64,000 nucleotides of DNA from Anadara kagoshimensis (taxonomy: Eukaryota; Mollusca; Bivalvia; Arcoida; Arcidae), in the NCBI GenBank assembly GCA_021292105.1, contig CM037870.1, positions 18,965,087 to 19,029,086 on the forward strand, given 5' to 3'. Shown here in pieces: positions 12,086 through 48,344 of the stretch. Both the position numbers and the translations under genes were made by a program. The notes beneath the pieces were generated by a model. It searched no databases. It was not told the DNA's origin and saw nothing but the letters and a program-made list of their open reading frames with translations. Position 1 is the first letter of the stretch. Each line of letters starts with the position of its first letter.

Positions 12086-13005
12086 TTACACCACTGCTTA
12101 AAAGCCAGATCACATAGCCTCACATCTTGATGCTTTTTGCATCAGCTCCAAAAATGAACAATGGCTTCCTCTATTTTTATGTTTTAAACACAAAAGTTAA
12201 AATTGATTTACAAGCAATAAAACAATTAAGTACCGAGTCAGTGATTACACATAATATTCAGGCTGACATTTACGCAAGTTGCTTTTAAAGCAAACATTAA
12301 TTACCCCAGTAAGTCATTTGTGGGAATATGAAATGGTTGAAGAAGTCGGTGTGTGTGTGTGTGTGTGCGCCTGTTAATACAGACAGGTCTGTTAAGGAAG
12401 TGGAACGTAAAACCCCATCAATCGATCAATCTTTCAAGGGAGGGTCCAGGTGTATTCGTTTTCCAGTTTTATGCATAATCAAACTGTCAACACATCAGTA
12501 ACCAGGAAATACTTCCAAGAATTCAATTCAAACAGGATCAAATTTCTGACATTTGGATAACTCCTGTCACATGCAAAGTTAGTGTGTCTGAAATATTCTC
12601 ATCGTCCCTGTTTAAAGTAGAATATATGTTCTTAGCATGTAAAGGGACAACTTTTAAATGGGTTTTAGAAATTTAAAACGCAACATCTAAACACATCAAC
12701 AAAATGTATAGCTTTTTCTTTAAGTCGAACACATTTCTTAATTTGAATCACCACCGCAATATTTCAAAGATGATTATTTATTTTTGTAAATATCATTGCT
12801 ACTTTCAAGGTGGGTTTGCTGCATATTGTTCTGCAATTTTCAGCTTCATGGGTGTAGAAATATAAACTTCTTACTCCTGGGGTTTGCTGGTGAACCAGGC
12901 AACATGTTAACATGGCAAGAACATTCCTCTTCTTCAAAATACATGGAGTGGAGTGATAGGGATTTTCACCCAATTCATGATTATTTCACTATTATTGAGG
13001 ATGTC
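12086..13005. other. Intergenic stretch with GT microsatellite
   Basis: (GT) run at about 12349-12367, followed by a short SINE-tail-like segment AACGTAAAACCCCATCAATC ending near 12430. Otherwise nothing recognised. Confidence 0.6.
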
Positions 13006-13009
13006 AGTT

Positions 13010-13135
13010 TATGAATGGTGGAGAAAACCAGAATGTCCAGCTAAAAACTGTCTTTGGCAAGTGAACTGACACACTTGGAGCCTACTCAATATGGAATTTG
13101 AACCTATGCAGCCAGAGGTGCTGCAATCTATAAAT
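13010..13135 (-). repeat. SINE B head fragment
   Basis: ATGGTGGAGAAAACCAGAAT, CTTTGGCAAGTGAACTGACA and box B remnant GGAATTTGAACCTATGCAG. Confidence 0.65.
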
Positions 13136-13221
13136 GCATATTTTAGTCTTCGAAAACATGGGTTGAACTTTTATTTAGGTGTCTAGTAGTACATCAGCTA
13201 TACAGGTGCTTTGTGAAAGAG

Positions 13222-13327
13222 AAGTCACAACTTTTTTTCAAGTCTTAGTCAGACCCAGCCAGGTGTTGAACCCTTACCTTCCAACATAGTGAACATTCTA
13301 CCAACTGAGCTACGTGTACCATAGTGA
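13222..13327 (-). repeat. SINE A head fragment
   Basis: AAGTCTTAGTCAGACCCAGC, a box B remnant and TCTACCAACTGAGCTACGTG (box A). Confidence 0.75.
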
Positions 13328-13412
13328 TTATAATACAGATAAAACAAAGATATTTAATACTAAAATAATGTACAAAGATGAAACAAAGAGAAGTAATAAT
13401 GACAAAAAAGCC

Positions 13413-13418
13413 TTTATT
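13413..13418 (-). terminator. Candidate distal polyadenylation signal AATAAA
   Basis: TTTATT on the plus strand is AATAAA on the minus strand, with T-rich sequence following within 30 bases. It lies at the border between repeat-poor sequence and SINE fragments. A proximal alternative lies at 17328-17333. Confidence 0.35.
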
Positions 13419-16054
13419 GACAAATGAAAAATACAGTTACGCTTACATGTACAGTTAAATTGTCACAATAGTCATGTGTAATTAGACTAGTTCTTATAAA
13501 CACATCAAGTTAGGAAATGAAGAATTATATCACATATACTCACACATCTACACCCTCTCTACCCACCTCACTTACATACAAGCAAAATAAATAATGTATT
13601 ATGGTCAATAATCAGTTACCATGGCAACAATTGCTACAGTAACTGCAAATGTGCAGAAATGAATTTAATAAAAAGATACCACTTTTACTGAAATATTCTG
13701 ACTAAATATTTAAAGTGAATTTCAATTCTTTTGATTACGTTAACTGTTTTTCCACTGAACAGAGACAAAAATTTTACTCTTTCATTTCTGTCAGATTACC
13801 TGTACTGCGCATATAAAACAACTTGTAAAATTTCAATGAAAGCTTCTTTTTTTTCAAAATGTTTTTTTTCCGTTAATGGATGGTACCCAAAGATGTCAAA
13901 ATGCAAGCTTTGCTTTTATAAATAAAATTAAACAATACTGATGATTGATATACAACCTTTCGTTGAAAAATTTGAGAAGAGAAATAAATTTTTGGTTTCA
14001 GATGTTTTAAAGTGCTTTGATCTAAAATGCTGACAACATTGGTTTACAGATATATATATTATATTTATATAATTAACTCCCATGCTATTGGTTTTTTTTA
14101 AGAACAAACTGTTACACTGCATCATCAATATCATCATCACCACCTCATGTATACAAACATTTACACAAAAATACTGGCAGCTGTCCGGCCTGCAGCACAT
14201 TGAAAATACTTTGTAAATATTTCCCCTGTTGTATTATAATCTGAAGGATGCTAAATAATCACACCACATGATCCATTCTAAAAACTTTGTCACAAAAACC
14301 TAATTTTAAGTTTCTACATTAATACATACAAATATCCAGCTCTGCAGTAAGGAGTATATTCCCCATTTACAGAAGAAGAATTTCATTTTAAGGACCTATT
14401 TACTTATAATAATTATCAAATTCTTTTATTGCACCTAAATTTGTATTTAATTTTATACAAGTATTTATGTAAGAATTTCATTGATTATTTTATAAGCTTA
14501 AAAAGTTAAATATAAAATTCATTGTTAAAAGTGAAGCACAAGTATACAAGCTAAAAATTGGGTCAAAATAAGTGTCAAATATATTAATTATTTACGGCAA
14601 CCAGCAATGGCAAAATCTGATGTTTTATTTAGCAAGTGTACAAGAATTTAAGAGCAGTAGATAAAGAGACCATGTTAACAGTTGGCACCACTGGTTTGTG
14701 CAACTTCAAACCAAACAGACCTGCATATTATGTATAAAATTTACTGCCAGTTTGGAAGTACATGCCAAAACAGTACACAGAGGTCAATATGTGGGTCAAT
14801 CCTTAAGTTTTTTCCCCCCCATTTCGGCGAGTTTGAACATTGAAGTATAACTTGCTAATACACAAGTAATGTATTATGCATGAGGAGAACAGGAAAGGGA
14901 AAATGCAGCGACCAAACCAGAACTCAGTGGCCGGGGCCTTCCCAAAACTCGCAAGATGCTCTACCAGCTAAGCTATGCATCCACCTTCAGAGTCCAGCCT
15001 GCCACAATGACCTGTATTTCTTTCATAATGGCAATACTATATTCTAGTTCTGCAAGTAATATATCATACACATGTATATGAAACTGGTTAAGTGAATTTA
15101 TTCCCTTGATAACACGTTTTGTTGTTGTGATAATAAGAGGATTTAAATGAAGGTCGTCTAGAATGTATATTGCAAGTGTTTATGCAAATATAACATCCTT
15201 AGAGAGCATTATGCAAATCTTGTGACTATTAATATTGGTATAATCCTCCCATATAGTGTAATGGATAAGTAACGTTGTCGATTCTTTCTCCCGTCGGTTC
15301 TATATCCAGCAGACACGAGTCGATATCCAAACACTGCCAATTATTTAAGACTAGAGAGCCTTTTTACAGTCTTATTACAGAGCATTACTATTTGTGTTGT
15401 TTACTATCCAGTATTGTACAAATGTTTCATAACAGCTTCACTAGTACAGGAGTCTTAGAAAACAAGGGTTACAAGTCCCTCTTGCTAAAACTGAGTGAAG
15501 GCTCTTTGCAAAACACAATGCAAACCACACTTTTACAAAATTCTGAATCCTCCCCATATTTCTGACAGCAGAATTTAGACCAAATGGCTTCCGTACTTCC
15601 AGATACATGTATGAATATTATTATCATCAATACACTTCAGACCTCTGTGCCTTTAGGAAATGTACCAATATGGAGTGAAAAAGTTTTTTATGTTTATGAA
15701 TGAGATTCAAACAAAACAATGGTCTCAAAACCTTAGACAAGAAGTTCCACTTTCTTTACACCCAACAAGAGACCTTTCTTTACAAGATATCATCATCAGA
15801 GGGGAGGACAGGACAATGAATATGTTCCACTTCTAAAACAAGATGTTACCTCACTTTAGAGGGTGGGGGAACACCCTAAATAGACGCAGGGGGGAGGGAG
15901 AGGGAGAGGTTACTATTTCATTGTTTATATTATATATTAAATACACAAATATTACCATTTTACATTCATTCAAACTTAAAATGAAACTGGGACCATTAAC
16001 ACAAAAAATATCCAATCATACATGGCTGAATACGTTTCAAAATGAAGGCAGTTT

Positions 16055-16250
16055 TGTGATCCGATCTATGACGTCAGTACCAACAAATCCTCTACCTTTT
16101 TTGTGCGAGGGATAAACAATGTGATCTGATCTCTGACGTCAGTACCAACAAGTTCTCTACCTTTTTATATGAGGGATAAACATTATGGTCCGATCTATGA
16201 CGTCAGTACCAACAAATCCTCTACCTTCTTATACGAAGGATAAACAAAGC
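16055..16250. repeat. Three tandem 64-65 bp repeats, each with a perfect CRE palindrome
   Basis: Three copies of GATCTATGACGTCAGTACC followed by AACAAATCCTCTACC and GAGGGATAAACA. TGACGTCA falls at 16069-16076, 16134-16141 and 16198-16205. The palindrome is conserved in all copies while other positions vary. Confidence 0.85.
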
Positions 16251-17740
16251 ACTGTTTCCTCTACAAAAAGTGGAGAGCAATTTGAATTGGAACCTGGATT
16301 ACTAAAATGTTAAGTTTTGAAAATCTAAAAGCGTAATATGGTTCTACTTAACTGAAATTTCACTACAAGAGCACTAGATTTCATTTTTTAAATGTACAAG
16401 AAAAATCATGTTCAAGAACAAATGCTTGCACCAATTTATCGGCAGACCTTGAATTCACTTAATATCTTGATCATAAAAATTTTAACATTATTCTAAATTA
16501 AGATTTTTAAAAATTTATTTTGCTTTTAAAATTTTGAAAGATAATTTAAACATCGGAACAAATCGGATCATAACATGATATATATAGACACAAAATGAAA
16601 TATTAGTTTTTTGTGTATAGAACAATTATTACGTGATTAATTGTTTTATAAGTGGTTTCCTGAATGTTACAAAACAGAGAGAAAAATTTGAATATACATG
16701 CATATACTATACAATATGCCACAATTCTTGATCTTCCCGACACAAGGGCGTGAAGACAAATTTGTTCAAATTATGAAGATATAAACACAATTACTACTAA
16801 AAATTAATTTATATCTTGTGATGTGTATGAGCACTTCATTTAGAAACAAAAACAAAATACAAGATGCTATTACACTGCCCATGAACGTCAACGTTGTCGT
16901 TATCGGCAACGGCGATGGCGGCAACATCATTACCTCCCTTCCTTACACAGAAGCATACAATATCAAGTTATTCATCAAGATAAAATAGTAGATTTGTCCT
17001 TTATAATACACTGTCACACGACTTGTATAAACTCATACATAATAAGTCTACATCAAGGGATATAATTTATTGTTGTGCTCCAAGATCCTGCTTCCAATCA
17101 ATGATTTACCACAGGTAAAAATTATAACTACCTTCAAATAATATGCAACATCTCACCTGCCTCTATTCCACAATAGAAGTTAAGGATATAATTCCTATGA
17201 TGCAAGTTCGGCCATTATTTCAATAATGTTAATTCCAAGATTTTTTTTTTCAAAACTGAAGAATATTTTTTTTGTTTGTTTTTTAAATAAGTTATACATA
17301 TTAAATCTTGTATCAACAATGCACATTTTATTTTTATATGCAACGTCATAATAAATTTTCTACCTGTTATTTTTTATAACACACACCTGGCGTAATCCAT
17401 TTTTTGTTTTGTACGAAAAAAACAAGAATCATTGAATATCAGATGAAGATGTTCAGTCGCATGAAATAATAATTCCTCTCGACAGTGGACTTTTCTTGTT
17501 GTGTATGAAAAATACAGATTTTGATAGACAAATCACGTGAACCGTGAAGTAAACATGATTCGGTCATCTCTATAGATTAACAGATTATATATAACCCCCT
17601 TGATACATCATAGGATGTCTATGTTATGGATGTCGTCGTAGTCTTCGTCATCACATTTTTTTTTAACCACCACTGACCTCATCAGATGTAACAAGAGTTT
17701 CTTTAGTATATAAAGACAGGCTATATAACAACCTGTCTCA

Positions 17741-41557
<23,817 letters not shown>

Positions 41558-41702
41558 GGTGAATTTTTTAAAAAAACAAAAAAAATCTGAAAAAGAAAAT
41601 AAATAGCAATAGTTAAGAATAATATTGAGCAGGAGTGGATAATTGAGAATAATGCCCCTAGCCAAGATTCCCTCATTTATAACCATGCAGTAAGTTCAGA
41701 CA

Positions 41703-41829
41703 TTTCTTTTCATCCTTGCAAAAGAACAGTCACTACCAACTTCCAAGTATTAGGTCAGACCTGGTTATTGTCCAAACCTACCATTCACTTCTTACACAGC
41801 GAGCACTCTAACACCAAGCTAACAGTGGT
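41703..41829 (-). repeat. SINE A head fragment
   Basis: GCAAAAGAACAGTCACTACC, TAGGTCAGACCTGG and a decayed head GCGAGCACTCTAACACCAAG. Confidence 0.6.
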
Positions 41830-41834
41830 CAGAC

Positions 41835-42003
41835 ATAGCTGAGGAAATTTCAGGAAACAGGACTGCCAGGAGAAAAACCATTGCACACTGGCAAGTTAAC
41901 TGACTTTTTTAAATTAGAACGATGGATCTATCCAGTTAGAGGTTCAAACCGAGGCAGACAGATGGGATGTGATCTGTAACCAAATTTAAGATCACTCAGC
42001 CAC
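41835..42003 (-). repeat. SINE B fragment
   Basis: GCCAGGAGAAAAACCATTGC body and AGAGGTTCAAACCGAGGCAG box B, with ATCACTCAGCCACC box A remnant. Confidence 0.6.
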
Positions 42004-43995
42004 CAAAGTCTTTAATATATGTAGAAAATTGAGACTGGGAAACAAGTATAATAACAGTGTTAACAATCAAACACAGAGTTATTTTATTTACATACAGACA
42101 GCCTGTGATCATGGAAAATACCTGCTGACTTCAAAGCCATTTGAACCACCAACTGTCCTTGATAATTGAACTGGTGATCTTTCTAAAGCAAGTCACGATT
42201 TCAAACCACGTTTTGTATCAATGGACCAGGATGGCAGTAAAATTGTTTTTAATCATAGTTTTCAGTTGTATCATAAGATAGAATAATTGTTGGGTGAATA
42301 AATTTTGTACGATGTGCATTTCTGGTCAACTGTTGAATTAAAACCTGCATGCACTGAACTTTTTTAAACCCAAGATACATTTCGTAACAAACATAAACTT
42401 CACAAAAACCGACACCAAGCTAACCGCTATCGGGCAGTAACTACACTATGATGGGGACAACAATTAACCTTGAAGTCTTAACTACATCATATGAAATGAA
42501 ATCACAAGACTTGACTTTCAACATACCACTCCACATTATGTCATATTTTGAACACCAAAACAATGAAACACACAAGACAGATTAGCACACACATTAGTTC
42601 CAATGAATCCAACACATGCATACCATGTCCAAATCACAATCCAAACACCTATGTAAAAACTTTCAAAACCGATAAATAAAATCAAACACAGGAACTTCCA
42701 CCATAGAATCGAAGTCAGCTACTTCAGAAGATAACTTGCACCTCAGGTCTAGCTAGATTCACCCGACACATGGAAAATCAAAATTCAGAATGAAAAAAAC
42801 CTAGAATATGGAACGTCAAATACAAAATTTATGTATACCCAGAATAATTTTGAATACAGATACATCGTTTTTATCAATGATATTGTGATGATGAACTATA
42901 TCGTGATTGTTTTCATAATAATGCTATGGGCAGGTACATGCTGGTGAGAGAATCAATTGCTAGTAATCGAAGCGTAACCATGAAATAGATGCAGTAAATA
43001 TAACCAAGCCTACACAAATTAGTCATGTCATCCACCTTTACTTATCATCGTACGTTTAAAAACAATTCCCCCCAAAAAATAGCAAATGATGTTTTGTATT
43101 GTTGAAAAAATTCAGATAAAGACACAAAGGGGGTGTTACAAAAATAAATACTTTTGAGCTTATTTTATATGAAGTTGACTGATCCGTCATACTATACAAT
43201 AAGTTTAAAGATATGACAGCGGATAGCATAATTTACAGAAGACAATTCTTTGTTCAACCTGATATCCTTGAAACAGACAGGGATGAAAAGAGGTTTACAT
43301 ATAATTACTGTCAATGTTCACGTCCGAGCTTATTTTTTCATTCCTCAGTCAGTCTCAAGTCCTTGATAACATTTTCAGAAATAATCAGCACCACACCTAT
43401 AAAACTATCAATCCCTCAATCCAGCTTACAGCTCAAAACTCCCAGTCGATATATGACTGCTTGAATTATGCATATTTATTTATGCAGTACGCCATCTTTG
43501 AAAATGGCCGAAATCCATCTCTCAATTCATTTTGTCTGACAAACCACCATTAACACATAAAAATCCATATAAATACAAATCGTACATGCAATTAATCCTT
43601 TGAATGGCGATTTTCAAACGATGACTGTGCGTTTGTGTACTTTGTATCAAAAATGTCACAATTTTTATACAATGTAGCGATATTGTATGCACTTTGTTCC
43701 AACCAGTCTCAGCAACTCCATCCACAAAATGCAATGTTTCTTGCGATTGCATAAAAAATGCTGCGATTTTGAGGTAACAAACAATACGTAAATAAATATA
43801 TATAATCAGAAAATATATATTCGCTTCAATGTAAATATTTACCTGTGAATTACAATAACAAATCCGATTTGACAGTCGGAGGTTTATTTGTGCACACGAA
43901 AAACAAGGAAGCCATTTCAAGCGAACATATTTAGCATTTTTCTGATTATTGCAATAAAATACAACATCGGGAAGAATTTGACAGGACATACTTAC

Positions 43996-44130
43996 ATTTA
44001 TGGATAAAAAGGAAAGCGAAAAATCCCGGTTATTCGTTCATAAAGGCGCTTATAAATGGTCTTCTTGTAGCCGGCATTGATCAATTTCCCTTTTCCTGGG
44101 GTGCGGTCTCCCTTGTACGATCAACTGAAA
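43996..44130 (-). other. GNB1: Putative noncoding first exon (5' UTR) of the Gbeta gene
   Basis: A good splice donor (ATAAAT|GTAAGTATG on the minus strand) ends at 43996, about 2.4 kb upstream of the exon holding the start codon. The start-codon exon itself opens with a clear acceptor, so an upstream noncoding exon is required. The sequence to its 5' side is relatively GC-rich with CpGs. The 5' boundary is a guess; no transcript evidence is available. Confidence 0.5.
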
Positions 44131-44200
44131 CCCCGTAGTTTATTGCAAAACTAAGATGGTACGCATGCGCAGGTCGCTACTTCTTGCGTTCTTCTCATTA
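44005..44200 (-). promoter_or_regulatory. Probable Gbeta promoter with NRF-1-like palindrome
   Basis: This is a CpG-containing island in otherwise AT-rich DNA, immediately 5' of the inferred first exon. ACGCATGCGCA at 44161-44171 matches the NRF-1 palindrome, and an ATGG motif adjoins it. There is no obvious TATA box, as is usual for broadly expressed genes. The assignment rests on position and composition. Confidence 0.5.
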
Positions 44201-44599
44201 GCATATGCTGTCTGAAACACTATACGGAAGAGGGAAAAAATTGATGTTTTAAAACGAGATATAATTATATAAATTTAAGAAATTAATTTTAGATAATTTT
44301 ATAAAATTATCTAATTATTTTTGTGGAAAATTTTACTGGTAATTAAAAATATTTTCCATCGTATTACATGGATCATGGATGTCATTAAAATTTTTGCGGG
44401 AAATTTTGAATTAAAATTAATTGACAACCAACTCATAACGACTAAAATAATGTCTGATTTTCGAAATGAAAAAAAAATGAAATATAGATAATAATTAAAA
44501 ACAGTATTTTAAAAAATTAATAATATCTGATAATTTAAGAACGAAAAGATGCGGAATATCCGAAAAATTTAATAGTCTATAACTGTTGCCTTTTTCTAA

Positions 44600-44662
<63 letters not shown>

Positions 44663-45025
44663 ATGTTAACCTCGGATCCAGGAATTGGAAAAGGGGATCT
44701 CTTTACAACAGGATCTCTTAGAGCAAAATACGCTAAGTCTGAACATGACCTAAATGTATTTGATTTTGAATTTTTAAAAAAAAAATTCTCTCACGTTGAT
44801 TGATTGCGTCATAGTCGAGCGAGACTATTTCACGAGGCATTACCAGATATTTGTATATGAAATGACATAAATTTTAACTTTGTAGTGCTTCAGGAGGGTT
44901 CTTTAACACGCTAAGGCTGTCACCTGCACGACGTGTGAAAGATAATAATGCTTTATAACATAACTAAAGGATAAGAAACACCAATTTGGCACATATAAGC
45001 AATGACGTGTGCGCGAATTCATATA
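44201..45025. other. AT-rich flank with AAAT microsatellite
   Basis: About 15 units of AAAT at 44598-44664. SINE-like debris near 44880-44935 (TTTAACTTTGTAGTGCTTCA, GGAGGGTTCTTTAACACGC). No gene seen. Confidence 0.7.
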
Positions 45026-45028
45026 CAT

Positions 45029-45048
45029 GTGTGTGTGTGTGTGTGTGT

Positions 45049-45094
<46 letters not shown>
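45029..45094. repeat. Compound TG / GA microsatellite
   Basis: TG run followed by GAGA run, directly abutting the tail of a SINE B. Confidence 0.95.
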
Positions 45095-45096
<2 letters not shown>

Positions 45097-45298
45097 CAAC
45101 GCCCCATTCAAGATTCTATCATTTATATCTAGATCTAGGCGGTCAGTTCTGGAATGATTAAGGAAAACGGAGTGCCTTGAGAAAACCACCCATCTTCGAC
45201 AAGCAAGCCCAGATAAAAGGATCTCCCCAATCAGATTCGAACCTAGAAAGTGACAGGCGTCTTAGACCACTCGGCCACAGAGACACCCGGTGGGGAAC
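45095..45298 (-). repeat. SINE B, near full length
   Basis: CAACGCCCCATTCAAGATTC tail, CGGTCAGTTCTGGAATGATT, box B CAGATTCGAACCTAGAAAG and box A CTTAGACCACTCGGCCACAG. Confidence 0.85.
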
Positions 45299-45489
45299 GG
45301 GGTGGGTGGGGTGGTGGTGGTGGTTTAAGAATACACCAAGAAACATGAATATGTAACTAATTACACAATCTTTAAAAATGGAAAGGTAAAGAATTAACTT
45401 GAAGAGGTTAGACGTTATATAACAATATGGACAAGTGAGAATGGTTTAACACATGTAAAGACTTTTAATCTCATTATTTGACAAAGTTA

Positions 45490-45745
45490 TGTATAACAAG
45501 TCGCAGTGATCCCCTACCGGCAGGTTCTTTTTGTGATTTGCAATTATGTTCAAAGGGTCATAACTCAGAGGAAAATGAGCAAACCATCTCGGATTAACGA
45601 TATGCGCATCTCCTATCTATGTTGATACTTTGCACCAAGTTTCGTGAAATAATGCTTCATAGTTTTGGAGAATTAGCGCAGACGAGAATGTCGGACGGAC
45701 TGAAGGACGGGGGATTCGCAAGGCGGGGATAAAAAAATCTTTAAG
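45490..45745 (+). repeat. Interspersed repeat with GGACGGAC 3' part
   Basis: TTTTTGTGATTTGCAATTAT, CAAAGGGTCATAACTCAGAG, CTTTGCACCAAGTTTCGTGA and GTCGGACGGACTGAAGGACG. A diverged sister copy lies at 52790-53040. Confidence 0.75.
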
Positions 45746-46077
45746 ACTGAAAAAATGACCCGTCTTTTATGGCCTAGTCAAGTTAATGTACCATTTGTTG
45801 GACTTCTTTTGTACTCCTTGATCTCACCTTAAAAAAATGAAAAATTGTTTTCTTTACGGAAATTATGAAATTAAATCCGTCCAAAATCTCTTTGAGTGCT
45901 TGGTATCTGTGCTACCGAGAAGATTTTTTTTTTAATTTTGGCATGTGTTATTTTTGATATTCTAATGGATCATAATTTTCAGGTGATATTTTTGAAAGAA
46001 CATTTATTTATTCAAAAATATCACAAATATATTTTCAATATTACCCCCATCATACTTGGCGGCTGATATACGGATCA

Positions 46078-46305
46078 ACTGGAGTGGACGCCAGTCAAGA
46101 TGTTTTCACTTATATCTAGACAGTAAGTTCATTGATGGTGGAGGAAACCGGAGTGCCCAGAGAAAACCTCCGACATCCGAGAAGGCGATCGGCGGCAAAC
46201 CTTCTTGCACTAGGATCTGTCCCGGACGGGATTCGATTCTAGATAGTAAGGGGTGCTGTGACCAGTGAGCGCGGGTTAGATCATTTGGCAACCGAGGCCC
46301 CGCGA
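46078..46305 (-). repeat. SINE B, full length
   Basis: ACGCCAGTCAAGATGTTTTC tail, GGAGGAAACCGGAGTGCCCA, box B CGGGATTCGATTCTAGATAG and box A TTAGATCATTTGGCAACCGA. Confidence 0.85.
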
Positions 46306-46805
46306 TGTAAGGAAGGAGCTCTTTTTAAGAATATGAATGTTGGGTCCTAAAATAGGACACTACAGTCAAAGGGAGGTAACCCCCATAACAGGGTAATTTG
46401 CTTGATGTTACAGTATGCTAGGTACATATTATATAGCTTCAAATGTATGCCTATATAACTATACAATTTCATGTATATATAAAAGGACAATGCTTTCATA
46501 TAATGATTTTGTTGTTACTATGGAAACAGAAACAGATTATTGTCGCTCTCATTAGCGACCAATTCCTTTTAATTTGATATTCGGATTAAAAACCAGAAAC
46601 ATTGTTTGATATTTTACGGCAATAGTGACTGATCACGACTCATTGTGTACATGGCGAGGACAAACTAAGTCATCGGTAAGTCACGGCTAAACAAATGATT
46701 AAAAAATAATGTCAATCGGGTTCAAAAACTGGTATCAAAATGGCATATGTACAGGGCACGTGCTATTTGACGTATAAACGGTTTCTTATCCCCAGAAGCA
46801 GAGAC

Positions 46806-47035
46806 TCGATGACCTGGTGGTCGAAAGCGCGAACTTACGGATCACGACCACAGCACCTCCAACCGGCCTAGGTTCGAATCCAACTCGGGACATATCCTTA
46901 TGGGATAAAGATTGTCGGTGGGTTTCTCTAGGCACGCCAGTTTCCTCCGCTGTCCCGAACTACATAGGGATAGCCAGGTGTGCAGCTCGACATATATGCC
47001 GAGCTATCTGCTGTATGTATGTATACGTATGTAGT
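46806..47035 (+). repeat. SINE B-like, full-length head
   Basis: tRNA-like head GATGACCTGGTGGTCGAAAG, box B CTAGGTTCGAATCCAACTCG, then GTGGGTTTCTCTAGGCACGC and CAGTTTCCTCCGCTGTC. The 3' end runs into a SINE C tail in the opposite orientation. Confidence 0.8.
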
Positions 47036-47315
47036 TAAAATGAATGTTGCTTAACGCCACATCAGCATTTTTTCTGCTATTCGCGACAAGAACTATTTTA
47101 TTAATCTATGAACAAGTTCGTGTATGCATGTGAAGTGCGAGTGTGTTTTATGGTCTGCCTTGTACTAGCGCGCACTCAGGGCGATTTTAACGTGTCAGTA
47201 CACCGCAGACACTTTCCCACATGTGGTCTGAGCATTGCTCGAACTCACAGCGGTGAGAGACTCTGTATTCGTAGAATGACGTCTTATCCATTAGGCCACC
47301 GCGGCCTCTTAACGG
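47036..47315 (-). repeat. SINE C, full length, minus orientation
   Basis: Reverse complement of the 50146-50512 copy: GTTGCTTAACGCCACATCAG tail, TGGTCTGCCTTGTACTAGCG, box B TTGCTCGAACTCACAGCGGT and box A CTTATCCATTAGGCCACCGC. Confidence 0.85.
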
Positions 47316-47995
47316 ACAGAAGGGGTCGGGTGGCTAAGACCTGTTTTCACAGATGGTGACGCAGGTGGAACTATCAGTATGACATAAGTGAATTCGAACA
47401 TTACACTTAGGGGCTTGACTGTGGGAGGGATTTCCCACATTCTATACCTCACAGCGGGACTATAGCACCAAAAGGTATGAAAGCTGGGTTACATGACTTA
47501 GTAAAATGCAGTTTTAACATTTTACCTTTGTCTGAAATTCAATTAAATTACGTAGATGATGAAAACTGTTGGCAGAGTTTCCCGATTTATCTTAGCTATC
47601 GTAGGTGTCGTCGTTGGAGTAGGCATAAACTAGTCCCCCGGGGTAGTCCTTACAAGTAAATCATAGCGAGTCGTTGACACGTTCAAAAATATCGAACGTA
47701 TTTTTATGTAAGCGGTTTTATTTTGCAATACAGACCTGTCCAGAGTTTAACAATGAGCTAACGATTAAAGAGTCACAGCTCGGCTATCGAGGGGATAATT
47801 TGTTGCCGAGAGGCTACAGAGAAATAAATTGTATCTGCCAAGATATACCTAACGAGGGGTCGAGATGAAATGCCGATTCGACACTTATTCGTAAGGTTAG
47901 TGTTTAACTTTCGACAGGTCTGTACTGTAATGTCAGGGCTCCAATTTTAAACCAAATTGTAAATCTAGGGTTATCTGCCTTTGACGACACGACAA
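47316..47995. other. Unassigned intergenic stretch
   Basis: No repeat relative or credible coding frame recognised. Confidence 0.5.
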
Positions 47996-48290
47996 TAATT
48001 GATTGATCGATTGATATTCCCCACGTCAAGAATATTTAACTTATATCGATGAATCACCAGCTATAGGTGACGTTGCAGAAATTTTAACCTTTGCAAGATT
48101 CTTTCACGTACCACACCTGTCGTGACAAGGGTATCGGTTTTTAGGTTTCTTTGGAAGGACCCTTTCATTTCTAAGTACTTGTCGAAGTAACATTCAATTT
48201 TAGTCTTGGTGAGACCCGTGCGGGGTTCGAACCCACAACCTCTAACATTCGAAGCGAGAGTGACATGACTAGGTCACTGGCATAACTTCA
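47996..48290 (-). repeat. SINE A, full length
   Basis: TTGATTGATCGATTGATATT start, CACCAGCTATAGGTGACGTT, box B GGGGTTCGAACCCACAACC and a head remnant ending at CTAGGTCACTGG. Confidence 0.85.
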
Positions 48291-48344
48291 GAGTATAATG
48301 ATGGTGTGTACACTAGTGCCCCACCTGTTTCGCGGGGATTTGGT

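Larger units (their letters stand above)
13390..17740 (-). other. GNB1: Possible long 3' UTR of the Gbeta gene
   Basis: Downstream of the stop codon about 4.3 kb is poor in the SINEs and MITEs that fill the rest of the window. Candidate AATAAA signals on the minus strand lie at 17333-17328 (proximal) and 13418-13413 (distal, followed by T-rich sequence, with SINE fragments resuming just beyond). It includes degenerate tRNA-like segments at 14918-14995 (minus) and 15246-15310 (plus), and a three-copy CRE repeat at 16055-16250. Without transcripts the true end is unknown. Confidence 0.4.
41587..43995 (-). other. Gbeta intron 1 (within the 5' UTR)
   Basis: GT-AG intron of 2.4 kb. It holds SINE A (41703-41829) and SINE B (41835-42003) fragments near exon 2. 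The remainder is AT-rich unique-looking sequence. Confidence 0.6.

Noticed and set aside
13731-14200. Short frames in the possible 3' UTR
   Set aside because: Low-complexity composition and no splice or start context.
43522-43989. A 155-codon minus-strand frame just inside Gbeta intron 1
   Set aside because: No family resemblance and a composition like random AT-rich DNA (many Ile, Tyr, Asn and Leu). It lies wholly within the intron next to the first-exon donor. Judged chance.
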